From assembly GCA_030765455.1 (NCBI GenBank), contig JAVCCM010000051.1, positions 21,909-85,908 of the forward strand: DNA of 64,000 nt. Direction: 5' to 3'. The position numbers were made by a program, and so were the translations under genes. The notes under the pieces are model-generated. The model was given only the letters and a program-made list of their open reading frames with translations. It ran no database searches and was not told the origin of the DNA. This DNA comes from Candidatus Electryonea clarkiae (lineage in GTDB: Bacteria > Electryoneota > Electryoneia > Electryoneales > Electryoneaceae). This document shows, one piece after another, positions 1-8,778 of this stretch (the first letter of the stretch is position 1; the number at the start of each line of letters is the position of its first letter).

Positions 1-939
1 CCAATCCCCTGTTTCAGTTTCTGAGCTTGGCATTTCTTCGCGGCATATATCAGTATGGTATTCACATCTTGAATAGAAAGGACATCCCTTGATATTCATC
101 TCCGGTTTCGGCGGATATCCGTCAATCGATTTGAATCTTCCTTTCTCATCGCGTTTCGCATCGGCACAATAAAACAAGGCGCGCGTATAAGGATGCCAGG
201 CACGCTCGGGAAGATAATAACAGTTCAAACATTCTACCAGTTGACCAGCGTAAAGAATCCCGATTCTATCGACAAACTTTCTTACGGTATGCAAGTTATG
301 GCTGATCATTAGTACGGAAGTACCCTGTTTACGACTGTAACTGTCCAGGAGTTCGAGGATTTCTTCTGAAATAATAGCGTCAAGGGAACTGGTGATTTCA
401 TCAGCGATGAGCAATTTAGGAACGGTGATTAATGCCATTGCAATCATTACCCTCTGGCATTGTCCACCTGATAACTGGAATGGGTAGGCATTCATAAACC
501 TTTCAGGAGGCGTAAGGTGTAATTCTCGAAATGTATCATAAATCAAATCATCCGCATCGGAATGTGATACTCCCTTGTGGTGAATTAAAACTTCAGCAAT
601 TTGTTTACGCACTTTGAACATTGGGTTCATACTGCTTAGAGGATCCTGAAATACTATTGATATTTCATTGCCACGGATGGAATTTATCCCGTGTGCGTCC
701 ATTCCAAGCAGATTTTCTCCCTTGTAGAAGATTCCGCCTTCTGTCAGCAGTGAGTAGTTGAACTCGTGCAAACGAAGGATCGCTTTCGCGAGTGAGCTTT
801 TGCCTGATCCTGACTCTCCAACCAGTCCTACCCTCTCCCCCGTTTCTATATGGAGATTGATCTCATGAAGGATAGGCAATATCCTGTTTTCATAATGTAT
901 GGCGAGAGAAAAATTTTGTATTGACAACAAATCATTCAT
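1..939 (-). CDS. Dipeptide/oligopeptide ABC transporter ATPase (DppD/OppD-like), 3' end outside window
   Basis: ATP-hydrolysing subunit of a peptide importer, acting at the cytoplasmic face of the membrane. Reading leftwards from ATG at 939 the frame stays open for 313 codons to the window edge. Walker A is GESGSGKS at residues 41-48. The signature is LSGGQCQRV and the H-loop is in SVLMISHN. Walker B reads ADEITSSLDA, with isoleucine where the family usually has proline. Near the window edge lies the oligopeptide-ATPase C-terminal motif GCPFYSRC followed by a further cysteine. The start overlaps the stop of the upstream permease by 8 bases, so the two are translationally coupled. A second ATPase (DppF-like) may follow beyond the window; this is inference. 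Confidence 0.93.
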   Translation of the reverse strand, partial: MNDLLSIQNFSLAIHYENRILPILHEINLHIETGERVGLVGESGSGKSSLAKAILRLHEFNYSLLTEGGIFYKGENLLGMDAHGINSIRGNEISIVFQDPLSSMNPMFKVRKQIAEVLIHHKGVSHSDADDLIYDTFRELHLTPPERFMNAYPFQLSGGQCQRVMIAMALITVPKLLIADEITSSLDAIISEEILELLDSYSRKQGTSVLMISHNLHTVRKFVDRIGILYAGQLVECLNCYYLPERAWHPYTRALFYCADAKRDEKGRFKSIDGYPPKPEMNIKGCPFYSRCEYHTDICREEMPSSETETGDW

Positions 940-2230
940 TATCAGCACCCAATTGTTGCTCCAATCCATCGGCGAGGAAATTAAAACTGATTACAACTCC
1001 GGCAATGGCAAGTCCAGGTGCGAGTACCTGCCATATCCGTTCCATTCCAATACTTCCTGCTCCCGTTGTGTGAGCATTTGCGAGCATATTCCCCCAGCTC
1101 GGCGCCGGTTCAGCGACTCCGAGGCTGACATAACTAAGCGAAGATTCCATCAAAACAGCTATCCCCGCTCCATAGGCTGCCATAACAAAGATATGAGGCA
1201 AAATATTCGGCATGATATCATAAATAATGATACGCCACCAGGTTCGTCCGGTCGATCTTGAGGATAGAATATAGTCTTTCTCCATTAACGTCTTAACTTT
1301 AGCATTAATAAATCGAGCGGGTTCCATCCACCCAGTTATCCCGATTGAGATGGTGATCAACAAAATGTTTTGTCCCCATATTGCAACTATCGCCACAATG
1401 AGGAAAAACCTGGGTATAGAGCTGAAGACATCGCTTATACGCATTAAAATTCGTTCAGTCCATCCGGAAAAATATCCTGAGAAAAAGCCGAATGGAGTCC
1501 CAATGCAAATAGCGATGATCATCGCCGCAAAAGAAATCAGAGCTGTTGGCCTGGCTGAATATATTAACCTGCTTAGAATGTCCCGCTCAAAAGAGTCCGT
1601 TCCAAAAAGATGGAGCCCCAGCAGGCGATCAGGCGAGTTGACCCCCATGTAGCTGTCCACAAAAAGCCTTGGTGGTAAAACTGCTCTTCCTCTACCGCCT
1701 CCAGCGGGAATAGATATCTCAAGTCGTCTATCTTCATCTACATCATCATCAAATCCCAGTTCCATTGAACCTGATGATTCCTCTGATATTGAAGGAGGCA
1801 GATTGAAACTGAAATCAAATAGTATTGGTTCGGTTATACTTTCTTTTATAGTTAATAACAACTCACCGGTCTGTCCAAGTTCTTTAAGACGGAAATGTGT
1901 TTCGCGTATCTCGTCCGGTTGGAGTGTCAAACCTCTGAAGAGTACAATTTCTTTTGCTGTCTCACGATGCCCTCGCCGCCACATCTTGAACAGGACATCA
2001 ACAGGCGGGGAACTGTGATTTGAAGAATTACGCAAATAAAATACATTGTGCCCTAGACTGGGCGGGTGGTTTTTTGAAAACTTCCTCAGCGGCTCATACG
2101 GTGAAATCCTGGGCGCCAGGAACGCAAGGAAGTAAAGTAAAATTATTCCTGTAGCACCAATCGAAAGCTTTGCTCTCCGTTGAAAGCTGCCCATTCTTGC
2201 CCAATCGGTTTTTTGCCGGATATTTTTCAT
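932..2230 (-). CDS. Peptide ABC transporter permease, DppC/OppC family, with large periplasmic insert
   Basis: Inner-membrane permease of a peptide importer. Residues about 20-42 form the first membrane helix. The family motif FGTDSFERDILSR lies near residue 210, followed by the permease core with the EAA-type loop around SLSYVSLGVAEPAPSWGN. At 432 residues it is well above the usual 280-320, because about 150 polar residues are inserted between helix 1 and the core. That stretch should be periplasmic and includes an acidic run and glycine-rich segments. ATG at 2230 overlaps the stop of the upstream permease (ATGA). Family assignment is firm; the transported peptide is unknown. Confidence 0.93.
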   Translation of the reverse strand: MKNIRQKTDWARMGSFQRRAKLSIGATGIILLYFLAFLAPRISPYEPLRKFSKNHPPSLGHNVFYLRNSSNHSSPPVDVLFKMWRRGHRETAKEIVLFRGLTLQPDEIRETHFRLKELGQTGELLLTIKESITEPILFDFSFNLPPSISEESSGSMELGFDDDVDEDRRLEISIPAGGGRGRAVLPPRLFVDSYMGVNSPDRLLGLHLFGTDSFERDILSRLIYSARPTALISFAAMIIAICIGTPFGFFSGYFSGWTERILMRISDVFSSIPRFFLIVAIVAIWGQNILLITISIGITGWMEPARFINAKVKTLMEKDYILSSRSTGRTWWRIIIYDIMPNILPHIFVMAAYGAGIAVLMESSLSYVSLGVAEPAPSWGNMLANAHTTGAGSIGMERIWQVLAPGLAIAGVVISFNFLADGLEQQLGADNE

Positions 2231-3195
2231 AGTCGTGCCTTCGGATCGAGAGCATAATGAAAAATATCATGGATTACATTCAACAGGGTGACAGTGACTG
2301 ATAAAACCAGTACACCGGCAAGAATCACAGGGTAATTTCTGTAAATACAAGATTTATAAATAAGAATACCAAGGCCAGGATAGGAAAAGATAATTTCAAT
2401 AATTATGGTGGCGCCGAGAAAGGTTGGGATGCTCGCTGTTATCTGGGTCAGTAGAGGAATTGCTGAGTTTGGCAGTGCATGGAGCCATAAAACCCTTGCT
2501 CGTCCGATACCTTTGGCGATGGCAAGTTCGATGTAACTTCTTGTTAGAACCGAATGAATTTCCTCCCTTATATGCCGGGCAAAAAGTGATACTCGTCCAC
2601 TGCCAAGTCCCAGTGCTATTGCTGGCAGTATAAGTTGTTTAAAAGAATGGGAGAGATAGCCGAAGAATCCGAGTTCGTCTGGATTAATAACTACCTGGTA
2701 ACTAATTGGAAACCAACGAAGCATAACCGCAAAAACAATGATCAGAAGTCGCGCCATCCAGAAATCCGGGATTGCGCCGATAAGATCGAATAATCCACCT
2801 ATTATGGTATTGCTAATACCTCTTTTCGGCATTCCCATATACATACCAAGAGGCAGCGCCAGTACCAGGCTAATGAAATAGGAGAGGATCAGCAGGTTAA
2901 CGGTAGCCGGGATGTGCCGCCAAAGCAAATCTCGAATAGGGATTCCACCATCCATGTAGGAACGCCCAAGATCACCCTGTGCTAAATGACCAACCCAGCG
3001 CAAAAACTGAACTGCTGCCGGTTTATCAAGACCATATTGCTCAATAATCTGCTGACGGATTTCAGGAGTAGCGTTGGGGGCAAAGACATCCACCGGGCTG
3101 CCGGGCGCAATCTTGATCATGGTAAAAATAAGAAATGCTATACCAAGGATTGTGACTACTCCAAGGATTATGCTGCGCGTAAGATATTTCAGCAT
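2227..3195 (-). CDS. Peptide ABC transporter permease, DppB/OppB family
   Basis: The second inner-membrane permease of the importer, 322 residues, normal for the family. The N-terminus MLKYLTRSIILGVVTILGIA is the typical first helix, followed by the family pattern KIAPGSPVD, then a periplasmic stretch and five further helices. The EAA loop lies around RSYIELAIAKGIGRARVLW. It is separated from the binding-protein gene upstream by about 195 bases that contain a terminator-like hairpin, and it overlaps the next permease by 4 bases. Confidence 0.93.
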   Translation of the reverse strand: MLKYLTRSIILGVVTILGIAFLIFTMIKIAPGSPVDVFAPNATPEIRQQIIEQYGLDKPAAVQFLRWVGHLAQGDLGRSYMDGGIPIRDLLWRHIPATVNLLILSYFISLVLALPLGMYMGMPKRGISNTIIGGLFDLIGAIPDFWMARLLIIVFAVMLRWFPISYQVVINPDELGFFGYLSHSFKQLILPAIALGLGSGRVSLFARHIREEIHSVLTRSYIELAIAKGIGRARVLWLHALPNSAIPLLTQITASIPTFLGATIIIEIIFSYPGLGILIYKSCIYRNYPVILAGVLVLSVTVTLLNVIHDIFHYALDPKARL

Positions 3196-3310
3196 GTATT
3201 CATTTCCCGATGGTTGACACAGCGAATATATAAGTTATTTATTTCGACGCACACAGAAGCACACACCACATTTGAAATTCTTCAATATTTTGTAAAAAAA
3301 CATATAAACA

Positions 3311-3346
3311 CAAAAATAAAATCCCCTTTTTCGAAAGAGAAAGGGG
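3311..3346 (-). terminator. Terminator-like hairpin between binding protein and permease genes
   Basis: On the minus strand a 7-bp stem (CCCCTTT at 3323-3329 with AAAGGGG at 3340-3346) is followed by a T-rich run, ATTTTATTTTTG. It lies just after the solute-binding protein gene and before the permease genes. A partial terminator here would yield more binding protein than permease, a common arrangement in ABC importers. Confidence 0.6.
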
Positions 3347-3389
3347 TTGTTATATACTAATTAAATACACTTATGTTCTTCTGCTGCAA

Positions 3390-5030
3390 TTATCGCATTT
3401 TCGGATCACAATACCAATCGTCTATATTCGAGAATACACTGATGGCATTGGGGTTTGCTTCCAGGATACGGTAATGTACCGGTGCATTGTACTGCTGGGT
3501 ATATAAGAACAGATGCGGCACATCCTCTGCGATAAGGGCATGAACGTCGTGATATATGCGGCGACGAACATCCTGGTTTCCGGAGCTGCGCCCTTCCCGC
3601 AATAAATCATCAACATCCATGTTATCATAGGATCCAAAATTAAGCCCGCCCGGATTGCTTTGACTCGAATGAAAAAGATCGAAACGATCAGGATCAACGT
3701 CAAATTCCCAGTCGTAAATGACCATATCGAAATTATGATCATACTGAACACGCTTGTTTAAAATCGCCTTATCCAACGCTTCAATGTTGACCTTCACACC
3801 CATTTCCTCCAAATCCTGCTGAATAATTGTAAGGACTTCAAGATGTGCGTTCATCCCTCTTTCATAGAGAATGGTAATATAAAATGGAACTTCGCCTTTC
3901 TTCAGGATTTCTTCCACCTCGCTCTTATAATAACCCGCTTCTTTAAAGAGTGCTTTTGCTTGCACGAGGTCCTTCTCACGGGGGCGTATAACCGGATTAT
4001 TCGCCCAGGAAATTGGTGGAAATGGACCGGAAATCTTTTTTGCCATGCCATTAAACACAACTTCGATAATGTGTTGTTTATCAACAATAAAATCAAAAGC
4101 CTGTCTTACACGAGCGTCCTCAAAGAACTGGTTTTCATTGTTGAAAATGATAGAAGTAATGTTTAGTGTATAATATTTATGAATATCCACACTCGGGTTC
4201 TGGCGTAACCTCGGCACTTTGAAAGGGGGAACATTGGGAAGGAAATCAATTGCTTCTGTTTCCATTTCAGTAATCATCGTTTCCTGATCGGCTCGGATCA
4301 TCAGATAGATATCGGTAATATATGCTGGTCGGGGTTTATACTCGCGGTTTTTGTTGAACATAATTGTCGTACCGGCATTCATCATGAAGCTGTATGGACC
4401 GGTGCCGACCGGTTTTTTCATCATCATTGCATCCTGCTGGGACATAATGGCGTCCATGGGAATTACAGTATTATCATTGAAAATGTGAGTAGGAAGTATT
4501 GGATAGATTAATGTATAAATATTTGAAGGAAAGCGCCCTTTGAATACAAAACGGACAGTTCTTTCGTCAATTGCTTCAACACGGTCGAGTTTGTCAAGAT
4601 ATGCCTTTAGAGGGGTGGGATTTTGAGGATTTTGAATCGCATCATAGGTGAACTTCACATCGTCCGCGGTCAATGGTGAACGATCATGGAAAAATATGTC
4701 AGGCTTGAGGATTACGGTAATCGCTTCACGTCCATCTGCCAGCCATTCCGTTTCATAGCTTTCTGCCAGATCGTTTACGATCTCTAAATCAGTATTAACC
4801 TTGATGAGACCATTGTATAGAAAAGTAAGAATACGATGTGAGATCTTATCATCCATTCCGTAAAGCGGATTAAAAGACATTGGTTGTGAAAGTTCGGCAT
4901 AAAAGAGTTTATCTCCGTTCTTGTCCACATCATCCTCTTGGGCAAATGCCGTGGAAAAACATGCTGCCACCATTAATCCGGTGATCATTAATGACAATGT
5001 AAAAGTTCTACCTTGCTCAAACGTTAACAT
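3390..5030 (-). CDS. Extracellular solute-binding protein family 5 (peptide-binding)
   Basis: Captures peptides and delivers them to the permeases encoded downstream. It has 546 residues. A signal peptide ends about residue 30 (hydrophobic LSLMITGLMVAACFSTAFA then QEDD). A cysteine occurs in the hydrophobic part but I see no convincing lipobox, so it is probably free in the periplasm. Family 5 hallmarks include SQPMSFNPLYGMDDK, the domain around LTADDVKFTYDA, and GTGPYSF. The C-terminal half carries ARVRQAFDFIVDKQ. ATG at 5030 follows an AT-rich gap. It is the first gene of the importer operon. Confidence 0.93.
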   Translation of the reverse strand: MLTFEQGRTFTLSLMITGLMVAACFSTAFAQEDDVDKNGDKLFYAELSQPMSFNPLYGMDDKISHRILTFLYNGLIKVNTDLEIVNDLAESYETEWLADGREAITVILKPDIFFHDRSPLTADDVKFTYDAIQNPQNPTPLKAYLDKLDRVEAIDERTVRFVFKGRFPSNIYTLIYPILPTHIFNDNTVIPMDAIMSQQDAMMMKKPVGTGPYSFMMNAGTTIMFNKNREYKPRPAYITDIYLMIRADQETMITEMETEAIDFLPNVPPFKVPRLRQNPSVDIHKYYTLNITSIIFNNENQFFEDARVRQAFDFIVDKQHIIEVVFNGMAKKISGPFPPISWANNPVIRPREKDLVQAKALFKEAGYYKSEVEEILKKGEVPFYITILYERGMNAHLEVLTIIQQDLEEMGVKVNIEALDKAILNKRVQYDHNFDMVIYDWEFDVDPDRFDLFHSSQSNPGGLNFGSYDNMDVDDLLREGRSSGNQDVRRRIYHDVHALIAEDVPHLFLYTQQYNAPVHYRILEANPNAISVFSNIDDWYCDPKMR

Positions 5031-5189
5031 AATCAGTTATCCCTTGTTGCTGAAAACAGAAATAGTATTTGAATATTTGTCAAGCAAATTTTGATATCCT
5101 TGACTTGTTCCAATCCCCATTTAATAATGGGCAAAAATAGATTTCTGTAGTCTAATCATTTAATATGAAGAATGCAAAAAATATAGTAA

Positions 5190-5804
5190 CTATTTTTTAG
5201 CTCCTGCTCCTAAACCTTCTTTTTCGGCGATATCTTTCTGCAATTCCTGTATCTCTCCATACATACGACGGTATTCCTCGTTGTCGGGACGCTGATCCAC
5301 GAAAAGATACATATCATCAGTAATCCTAATAACAGGTTTCAGAGTAGCCACAGCGTGATAAACTGTCGCCCTGTCCCTGAAGGTCTTGGCAAGCTTGTCA
5401 AGAACGGCATCATTGTATTTGTGAATTTTACGAAAAATATCAATCCATACCATCTCATAAGTGTCATTAATAAAATCGTTAACCAGTTCCCTTTCCTCGG
5501 GAGTCAGTTTTTCAACTTCAATTGCCAGTTCGCTGAACACTTGCTCGGCACTCTCAAGCTTGATGTGATAAAAACTGAATGCCAGCATAAATCGTGCATT
5601 AAATCTTTGAGTATTGGTCAATTCCATATCTTCAGCCATTTTCGCCATTGCAGTATTGACTTGCTCGTACTTTTTATCAGCGAAATCCATTGCGGCTTCC
5701 ATCAAGATTTGATCAACCTTATCAGCCGCTAAAACGGAAGCAGATGATAATATCATAACTAATAAGATTACACATCCGCATACAATTTCTCTGCTCTTAA
5801 TCAT
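5190..5804 (-). CDS. Small secreted helical protein of unknown function
   Basis: I chose ATG at 5804. The longer frame begins with TTG inside the upstream gene, whereas the ATG lies two bases after that gene's stop and has GGAGGTGG about 10 bases ahead. The protein has about 204 residues. A signal peptide (hydrophobic CVILLVMILSSASVLAA) is followed by a wholly helical, charged mature part. Its helix pairs resemble TPR units, but the consensus is too weak to claim. It is tightly coupled to the propeller/DUF5683-like gene, so it is probably a partner in the same envelope assembly. No function can be assigned. Confidence 0.82.
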   Translation of the reverse strand: MIKSREIVCGCVILLVMILSSASVLAADKVDQILMEAAMDFADKKYEQVNTAMAKMAEDMELTNTQRFNARFMLAFSFYHIKLESAEQVFSELAIEVEKLTPEERELVNDFINDTYEMVWIDIFRKIHKYNDAVLDKLAKTFRDRATVYHAVATLKPVIRITDDMYLFVDQRPDNEEYRRMYGEIQELQKDIAEKEGLGAGAKK

Positions 5805-5806
5805 GT

Positions 5807-8665
5807 TCAACTTCCACCTCTTGTTGCATCCCAAAGATTATGAAAATATATCCCCAGTGAAACACCCATAACTGACTGGCGATAAGCGTTAGCATCGTTA
5901 TACCGTTCACGTTCATCTATCGCATCCGAAGATGTCTCTGCAATATCATAAGCATCAGCCGCTTCCTGATATGATTGGTTAGTAAGAAATATTCCCGCTG
6001 CACCAGCTCCAGTCAAAAGCAGGATTTTACCGGCTTTTTTAAGATCTTTTTGACCGACGGCCTGTTGCAACCCGGGAATCAGCCCCATTGCAAAACGTAC
6101 CGGCAAAGACTGGCTCATTGGGCGATGCTCAACAAACAGTGTAGTCTTAATCATCGGCTGTACGGTCACCAGGGAGTTGCTGAATTCTTTCCTGTTCGCC
6201 CTGACGACACGAATTTCGTATTGACCAGGCGCAAGAGGAATAGTGAATGAAACACCCTCTTCAAAGGTATTAAAAGCAGAACCATAATAAATGTAATCAT
6301 CCTCAAGGAATGGTTTCAACCAGACTTCGGAATCAGGGTGATAAGCAACAACACCTATCGCACCCAAGGTTTGATCAGTACCATAAGGGCTGGTAATAAT
6401 CTTGCCCCAGGGTAATTTTTCAAGTTTTTCCTTGTCATCTCTCCGCATATAACTTGATCGTTCGACCGGGAATAGGGCATCAATAGTATTCCATGCCCAT
6501 ACAGCGCTTCCAGTGGTCAACATTGCATTCCGAGTAGCTTCGTTTTCCTTCCAATCCTGACGGATGGCAGCCATCCTGGTTGTTGCTCCAACACCTCCAA
6601 CTTCAGCCTGATAATCTTGGTAATATTGGTCAGCCTGCAAATCGGAATATACTCCGAATCCTAACAAACTGAAGGTTCCCGCAGAAAAGAAAAGAGCAGA
6701 CGACGTATGTCCCCGGTATAGTTGTCCCCAGCCCGGAATTATTGCTGACCTGAGTCCAGCTCGCCAATCCATCCAATTACTATAACTACCTTGAAATTCA
6801 AGCCGGTTATCAACTGCCGGCCGAAGCAGAAGAGTTCCCTCATAGTTCTTCCCACCCGGAGGAGTTAATGTATATTCGGTGACACCGACAGGGTGATTGT
6901 CAGAACCAAAATATGACAAATCCGGCACTGTTTTTGAAACGAAACCAATGGGTTGACTACCAAGAGTCAAGTACGAATTAGAAGGTGCATCCACACGAAT
7001 TTTGGCACGCTTTGGCTTAGCTTCAAGCTTCAATCCCCAAATATCCCAGGATTTGCTTTTTAACGACCGAAAGGCGATCATTTTGTAATTTGGGGACCAA
7101 TCCATCTCCATATTTCTTTTTGACAATTCAGGTTCGATGATTACGTATTCATTTGGTTCAATCGATCCATCGTTCTGTTCGTTCAAGTTGACCGCATATA
7201 CTGGATTATGCTGTTTGTTGCTGGAGAAAACGATAGTGGTTCCATCGGGTGACCAGACAGGACCTCGCTGATTCTGCGGAGGAAGTACGTCCTGTTTAAC
7301 TACCTCATCGTAATTGACATTTGTCACCCTTGAAAACATGGCTATCCGTTTTTCCCAGTAAAAAGCAATTTTACTGCCATCAGGGGACCAACTTGGAAAC
7401 CGGCATTCTCCTTCCATATCCAGGGTTATTTCTTCTGGCTCAGGATTAAGAGGGTCGAGTAAATAGACGCCATATTGCGATCTTTCATCTTCGCGATGGG
7501 AATACGCAATATGCTTTCCATCAGGGGACCACCGCGGAGTCAGGCAGACTCCTTCAGTATGTGTAACTTGATGCAGAGTGGTTTTGGGGCTGGCAATGTC
7601 AAAAACGAAAATCTCCGCAGTACCGTCACGATTGGAAACAAAGGCAACTCGCTGCCCAAACGGATCCACATCAGGCGCCCCATCGAATGCATCATCAAAT
7701 GTTAACTGAGTTATCACCGGGGGAGTCACGGTCACATCGGCAAGGAAAAGTTCATAATTACCAGTTCGTGAAGATGTAAAGACTATACGCCGGCTATCGG
7801 GCAGCCATGACAATCCAAAAGCATATTCCTCTTCTTCTTCCAATGAAAGTTCAAACTCATCGGTCTCAATCGCACTCGCCTCAGTAATCAATCGTGGATC
7901 GCTGCCGTCAGCATTCATGACCATAATATTAGCTTCTTCCCTGATCTGGGATTGATATGCGATCAGTTTGCCATCAGGGGAAAAAACCGGATTGCTGGAC
8001 TGTTCAGAGGATTGAGAAACAGTAAGCTGAACGAGCCTGCTTTCAGTAGCGCTCTCGATACGAGGTTGAACAAGGAGTTGCCAGGATTGTATCTCTTCCA
8101 TTTCCTTATCATCGGTTACAATCACCTCAACCGTGTTTATGCCTTCAGCAAACGGTTCACTCATCTGAAACAAAACACCGTTATCTGTACGACTCGACAG
8201 CTCATCGAAGTATTCCATCATGATTCCGTTGATCCAAACCTGTATCCCGCCATAAGGAATATTGTGTCCTTCGGGAAGAGCATATTTGACTGCAATTAAC
8301 GGACGTGAAAGAAGGAGCGTTGGATTCTCTTCAGTTCCCGGTGTAACGCCTGCAGGAATCGGGACAGCTCCTTTATACATGATAAGCTCATCACCCCAGA
8401 CAGCTTGCTCTGCCGATGCTGTAAATAGATCAAAATCCGTATTAAATACAGCATATTCAGGTGGATTGGGCCTCAGATACAACATAGACTCCAGTGCGAG
8501 GCTGTCTGTTGTCGTTTCCAGTGGCATATCAGAGATCTCCTCCAGGGATATATCTGAGATATCCTCCACAGGTGTTCCTGACATTTCCTCCTGTGATAAT
8601 CCTGCGGTTGCAAGCAGAACAATCAACAGAAATGGAATCAACCTAAATAACAATCTTTTTCCCAT
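5807..8665 (-). CDS. Secreted TolB-like beta-propeller protein with DUF5683-like C-terminal domains
   Basis: Start ATG at 8665 is preceded by GGAGGAG; a frame extension to TTG at 8677 would place that Shine-Dalgarno inside the gene. A signal peptide ends near residue 24. An acidic, repetitive linker (DISDISLEEISDMPLE) follows, then an Ig-like segment. Residues about 215-560 hold repeated PD40/WD40-like units with the phrase WSPDGxxIAF, as in TolB. After a PEGA-like strand region come two segments of the DUF5683 type: one with SAIIPGWGQLYRGHTSSALFF, the other with FAMGLIPGLQQAVGQKDLKK. Both contain membrane-prone helices. It lies directly downstream of the giant repeat lipoprotein and overlaps no other gene. 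Probably an envelope scaffold; the exact role is unknown. Confidence 0.88.
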   Translation of the reverse strand: MGKRLLFRLIPFLLIVLLATAGLSQEEMSGTPVEDISDISLEEISDMPLETTTDSLALESMLYLRPNPPEYAVFNTDFDLFTASAEQAVWGDELIMYKGAVPIPAGVTPGTEENPTLLLSRPLIAVKYALPEGHNIPYGGIQVWINGIMMEYFDELSSRTDNGVLFQMSEPFAEGINTVEVIVTDDKEMEEIQSWQLLVQPRIESATESRLVQLTVSQSSEQSSNPVFSPDGKLIAYQSQIREEANIMVMNADGSDPRLITEASAIETDEFELSLEEEEEYAFGLSWLPDSRRIVFTSSRTGNYELFLADVTVTPPVITQLTFDDAFDGAPDVDPFGQRVAFVSNRDGTAEIFVFDIASPKTTLHQVTHTEGVCLTPRWSPDGKHIAYSHREDERSQYGVYLLDPLNPEPEEITLDMEGECRFPSWSPDGSKIAFYWEKRIAMFSRVTNVNYDEVVKQDVLPPQNQRGPVWSPDGTTIVFSSNKQHNPVYAVNLNEQNDGSIEPNEYVIIEPELSKRNMEMDWSPNYKMIAFRSLKSKSWDIWGLKLEAKPKRAKIRVDAPSNSYLTLGSQPIGFVSKTVPDLSYFGSDNHPVGVTEYTLTPPGGKNYEGTLLLRPAVDNRLEFQGSYSNWMDWRAGLRSAIIPGWGQLYRGHTSSALFFSAGTFSLLGFGVYSDLQADQYYQDYQAEVGGVGATTRMAAIRQDWKENEATRNAMLTTGSAVWAWNTIDALFPVERSSYMRRDDKEKLEKLPWGKIITSPYGTDQTLGAIGVVAYHPDSEVWLKPFLEDDYIYYGSAFNTFEEGVSFTIPLAPGQYEIRVVRANRKEFSNSLVTVQPMIKTTLFVEHRPMSQSLPVRFAMGLIPGLQQAVGQKDLKKAGKILLLTGAGAAGIFLTNQSYQEAADAYDIAETSSDAIDERERYNDANAYRQSVMGVSLGIYFHNLWDATRGGS

Positions 8666-8778
8666 ATTCTCCTCCAACTCACGGAATAATCTCTAACGTG
8701 AAAAGGATGTATATTTACACTAATTTTTCTCTAACAATAGTTTTGTTTTCACTACAAGCTCTGAATCCTTCTATTGTA

